This document shows positions 31,319 through 33,618 of a DNA stretch of 33,618 bases, in pieces (positions within the stretch are counted from its first letter, which is position 1; every line of letters begins with the position of its first letter). Below the pieces are notes generated by a model. The model saw only the letters and a list, made by a program, of their open reading frames with translations, was not told the origin of the DNA and did not search any database. Where the stretch lies: assembly GCA_900617975.1 (NCBI GenBank), contig UZAE01000146.1, forward strand, positions 1-33,618, written 5' to 3'. The position numbers and the translations under genes are program-made. The DNA comes from Rodentolepis nana (Eukaryota > Platyhelminthes > Cestoda > Cyclophyllidea > Hymenolepididae).

Positions 31319-31517
31319 CGCTGAGACAATCCACTACTGTGCCACTAACGTCAAACTCTTCGTATGATTGAAGATGTTGCTTGTGCTGCTTCTAATATAT
31401 ATCCTCATTATTTTTGAAAACCAAATCAAATTAACACCTTATCGCGTCCTTGTTGCACCCTGTTTTACACGCCATTCAATTGCTTTGAGCTTATTGCTAC
31501 CGCCATTTTTATAAAGT

Positions 31518-31523
31518 AATAAA
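31518..31523 (+). promoter_or_regulatory. E-Syt poly(A) signal
   Basis: AATAAA about 200 nt after the TAG at 31316-31318 and about 150 nt after the alternative TGA at 31369-31371. It is followed by an (ATT)n and T-rich stretch suited to a downstream element. Probable end of the transcript near 31540. Confidence 0.6.
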
Positions 31524-31530
31524 TGTGAAT

Positions 31531-31548
31531 ATTATTATTATTATTATT
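31531..31548. repeat. (ATT)n microsatellite
   Basis: Six ATT units directly after the E-Syt poly(A) signal. Confidence 0.9.
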
Positions 31549-32059
31549 GTTATAATACAACCTTTATAACACCAATATGTTTGTGTTATGTTTTCCAACA
31601 ACTGGCTTTTATCCATTTTTTATCGTCAGTAACCAGCCAATACTATTCCGACAAGCAATAGACGGAAGCTTTACCACGGTCACTACCTACTATTGTCGTA
31701 TCTTCTGTGATTTCGATGAATCAATTGCATACTGGTGGAATTGTGTGCATAGAGATTTGATAGGCTATTTCCGATTCGGTGCTCACAATTCTTCCACCAG
31801 AGCTCTTTAAATTAGGGTTATTTGAGAACTGATCCATGTTGCGTATTTCAGTTTAGCTAAGTCTCCGGTGCATTCCCGTTTAGAGGAATCAATTTCTACC
31901 TGCAAAAATACAGAATGTTGTGGTAATCAGCCTCTAATTAGAATCTGAGTGGCTAGCACTGCATAGACCGTGCTTAAGCGTCATTATATTGTTGGCAGAT
32001 AATCTGATATGTGTCAATATGGGAATAGAGGTAGTGCGTCACAGATCTCAGCATTCCAC
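31549..32059. other. Non-coding stretch downstream of E-Syt
   Basis: No supported gene. The plus frame at 31577-31810 is open for 77 codons but lacks family signal; parts could be further decayed retrotransposon sequence. Confidence 0.4.
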
Positions 32060-32560
32060 AAGGTAGGGTGAGGGAAGCCCAGGCTGTTCTTGCCTTTTCT
32101 AGCTTCCACAAGACATGCAGATTGAGGTGGCAGCTGAGTAAATGGATTAAAAGAAATCACAGGTCAATCAAAATTTATGATCACCAACTTTCATCCGTGT
32201 TAAAGCTGGAACATCAACATCTATCTCAACTCCAACCACCTTCCCTCTATTTCTTCGATGGATGATACATTGCACCAGAATGAATTGACAAATCCGATTC
32301 GACGTTCTAGTAATCTTCATAGAGTACCTGGGACCAAGTATTGATGGGTTGAGATGAAGTGGATAATGCACATGTTAAAGAAGTAGAACTTGCACTACGC
32401 ATCTCGTTTGCATGAGGGAGAAGCCAATAAGAAGCGAGACAAAACTCGTGGAATAGGCTAAAACATGTTGATCAACCACCAACATTAATTCGACTGATGA
32501 CGCCTCACAAACGACCTCTGTGACCTATCAATCTCTCAGAAAAAATTGAGTCAAATACGC
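32060..32560 (+). mobile_element. Degenerate non-LTR (RTE-like) retrotransposon 3' fragment
   Basis: The plus frame from about 32062 reads RVREAQAVLAFSSFHKTCRL, resembling the R-I-x-K-A-x-x-x-F-x-x-L-x-x-L-W segment of the reverse-transcriptase C-terminal region common in flatworm RTE-type elements. Further traces follow in the right order but across frameshifts and stops. These are KIYDHQLSSVL (like the GRVYxAxVRxVLLYG region), an FD followed by a broken cysteine-rich CLRxIARI-like stretch (32257-32290), SSNLHRVPG (like VSNxxVRxxVLG), and SID..LR-stop-SG (like LRWLGHVLRM). No terminal repeats or intact RT catalytic motif were seen. The order of traces is the main support; each one alone is weak. 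The element is dead. Confidence 0.4.
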
Positions 32561-33618
32561 TTTAGGAGAATCGTGGAATGTGGGATTGACTTAGGGCTTT
32601 GTTTAGGAGTATCCTATAGATAAGAACGTTAGCCTAAGTAACATAAGTTATTTCAAATGTACGCAAGACGGAATAATTTCAAAGAATATTAGATATTGTG
32701 AAAAAAATTAGATGGAGCAATAGATTCGCCTCAATGACCACATACCCACGATGCAGCAAGGGCCACGGCCTCATTGGCTACATGGTTAGTGACTTTCAAA
32801 CGCTCGCAAAGATTTTAACTACCCTATGTTGTAGTTGAGAAATAAGATCGATTAAGCGCATGGTTAGGAGGACTGGGCATCGCTCTTTTTGTTTTAATGA
32901 ATATGGTTTAAACAATATTAGGAATTAAAATAGGCATCAAAGAAGTTCGATAAAAGTTCATCGGCAATATAAAGACATTGGAGTGTCAATATCATGAGCA
33001 CTGCAATTGAGCCCGATCAAAATCCGACCAGACTCCATTCTCTGCGCATGAATTAATTATTGCTTAAATCAATACCTGGTTTTGTCCAGGTCCTGTGTGG
33101 GTAAATCACCCTGGATGGGATTTGTGCGACTGCTGTATATTCTAAAATAGAAGACTTTGAAAACATATAATTACACCAAAAGCTATTGACCATGACCAAA
33201 TTCTTGCTTTGAACAAATTGTGCTCCCCACAGTATCGATGCCACTCAAAAGACGAAAACAGTTAGAAAACAGTATCACATAATCTGAGTTAATGAAGTTG
33301 GATTCGTGAATTCGGCAAATGGAGTGCTAAAATTGCAACTACTTCATGATGAATAAATTACCAGAAATGGAACATAAATGCAAATGTTTTGTTCACTTTA
33401 AGTGAACTTAGTAATACAAACACTATCGACTCCAATTTCTGTGCCTCTGATACCAATCAATGAAGTCACGTGAAAGCTATTTCTACTCTCGTAATAACAG
33501 AATGATAATAGGATTTCCACCATATGTGCAAAACTGTACAAATTCAAGGAAATAGTAAATAATAGACCTATTTAGACTAAAAAAGGCCTCACGGACAAGA
33601 AATAGAATTCGCGGGGGG
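32561..33618. other. Non-coding stretch to the window end
   Basis: No supported gene on either strand. The minus frame at 33053-33244 is open for 63 codons without a recognisable motif. The window ends in a short G run. Confidence 0.45.

Noticed and set aside
33053..33244. 63-codon minus frame near the window end
   Set aside because: No start context, splice signals or family motif; length is within chance expectation.

Overview
This window is eukaryotic nuclear DNA, AT-rich by eye, with spliced genes, long introns, microsatellites and decayed repeats. It is most likely from a flatworm, and I lean towards a tapeworm. Three things point that way. A universal stress protein (UspA) gene is present, a family kept in flatworms and lost from vertebrates. 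The main gene has 33 and 38 nt micro-introns plus a group at 76-82 nt, which fits the bimodal intron sizes I recall being reported for cestodes. An RTE-like non-LTR retrotransposon relic is also present. The species cannot be named from the sequence alone.

Layout. Positions 1-2562 show no gene. An intronless UspA-domain gene lies on the minus strand at 2564-3097, with an AATAAA overlapping its stop codon. Positions 3098-8657 are mostly non-coding. They hold a dispersed repeat copy (about 5033-5340), one convincing minus-strand exon of an unidentified gene (6778-6977) and a cluster of three 35-bp repeats (7845-8000). A 193-codon plus-strand ORF of unknown family occupies 8658-9239. Positions 9240-15480 are largely non-coding. 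They hold simple repeats, a decayed coding-like stretch (about 13110-13610) and a second dispersed repeat copy (about 15039-15260). An unidentified plus-strand 3'-terminal exon lies at 15481-15696, with its poly(A) signal 25 nt beyond the stop.

The main gene is an extended synaptotagmin (E-Syt2-like) on the plus strand, 16366-31318. I reconstructed 19 coding exons with consistent phases throughout, giving 794 residues: N-terminal membrane hairpin, SMP lipid-transfer domain, C2A, C2B, a basic linker and C2C. This is the full architecture of an ER-plasma-membrane tether. Two of its introns appear to use GC rather than GT donors, and one of these sits 4 nt from a GT that would give a different C-terminus.

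Downstream, 31524-33618 has no intact gene but contains a degenerate non-LTR retrotransposon 3' end (about 32060-32560). The genes share no evident pathway; this is an ordinary animal neighbourhood of unrelated genes. I found no operon, CRISPR array, tRNA, rRNA or viral locus. The points most worth following up are the GC-AG introns and alternative C-terminus of E-Syt, the 35-bp repeats that each carry a CACGTG palindrome and a consensus splice donor, and the orphan exons.
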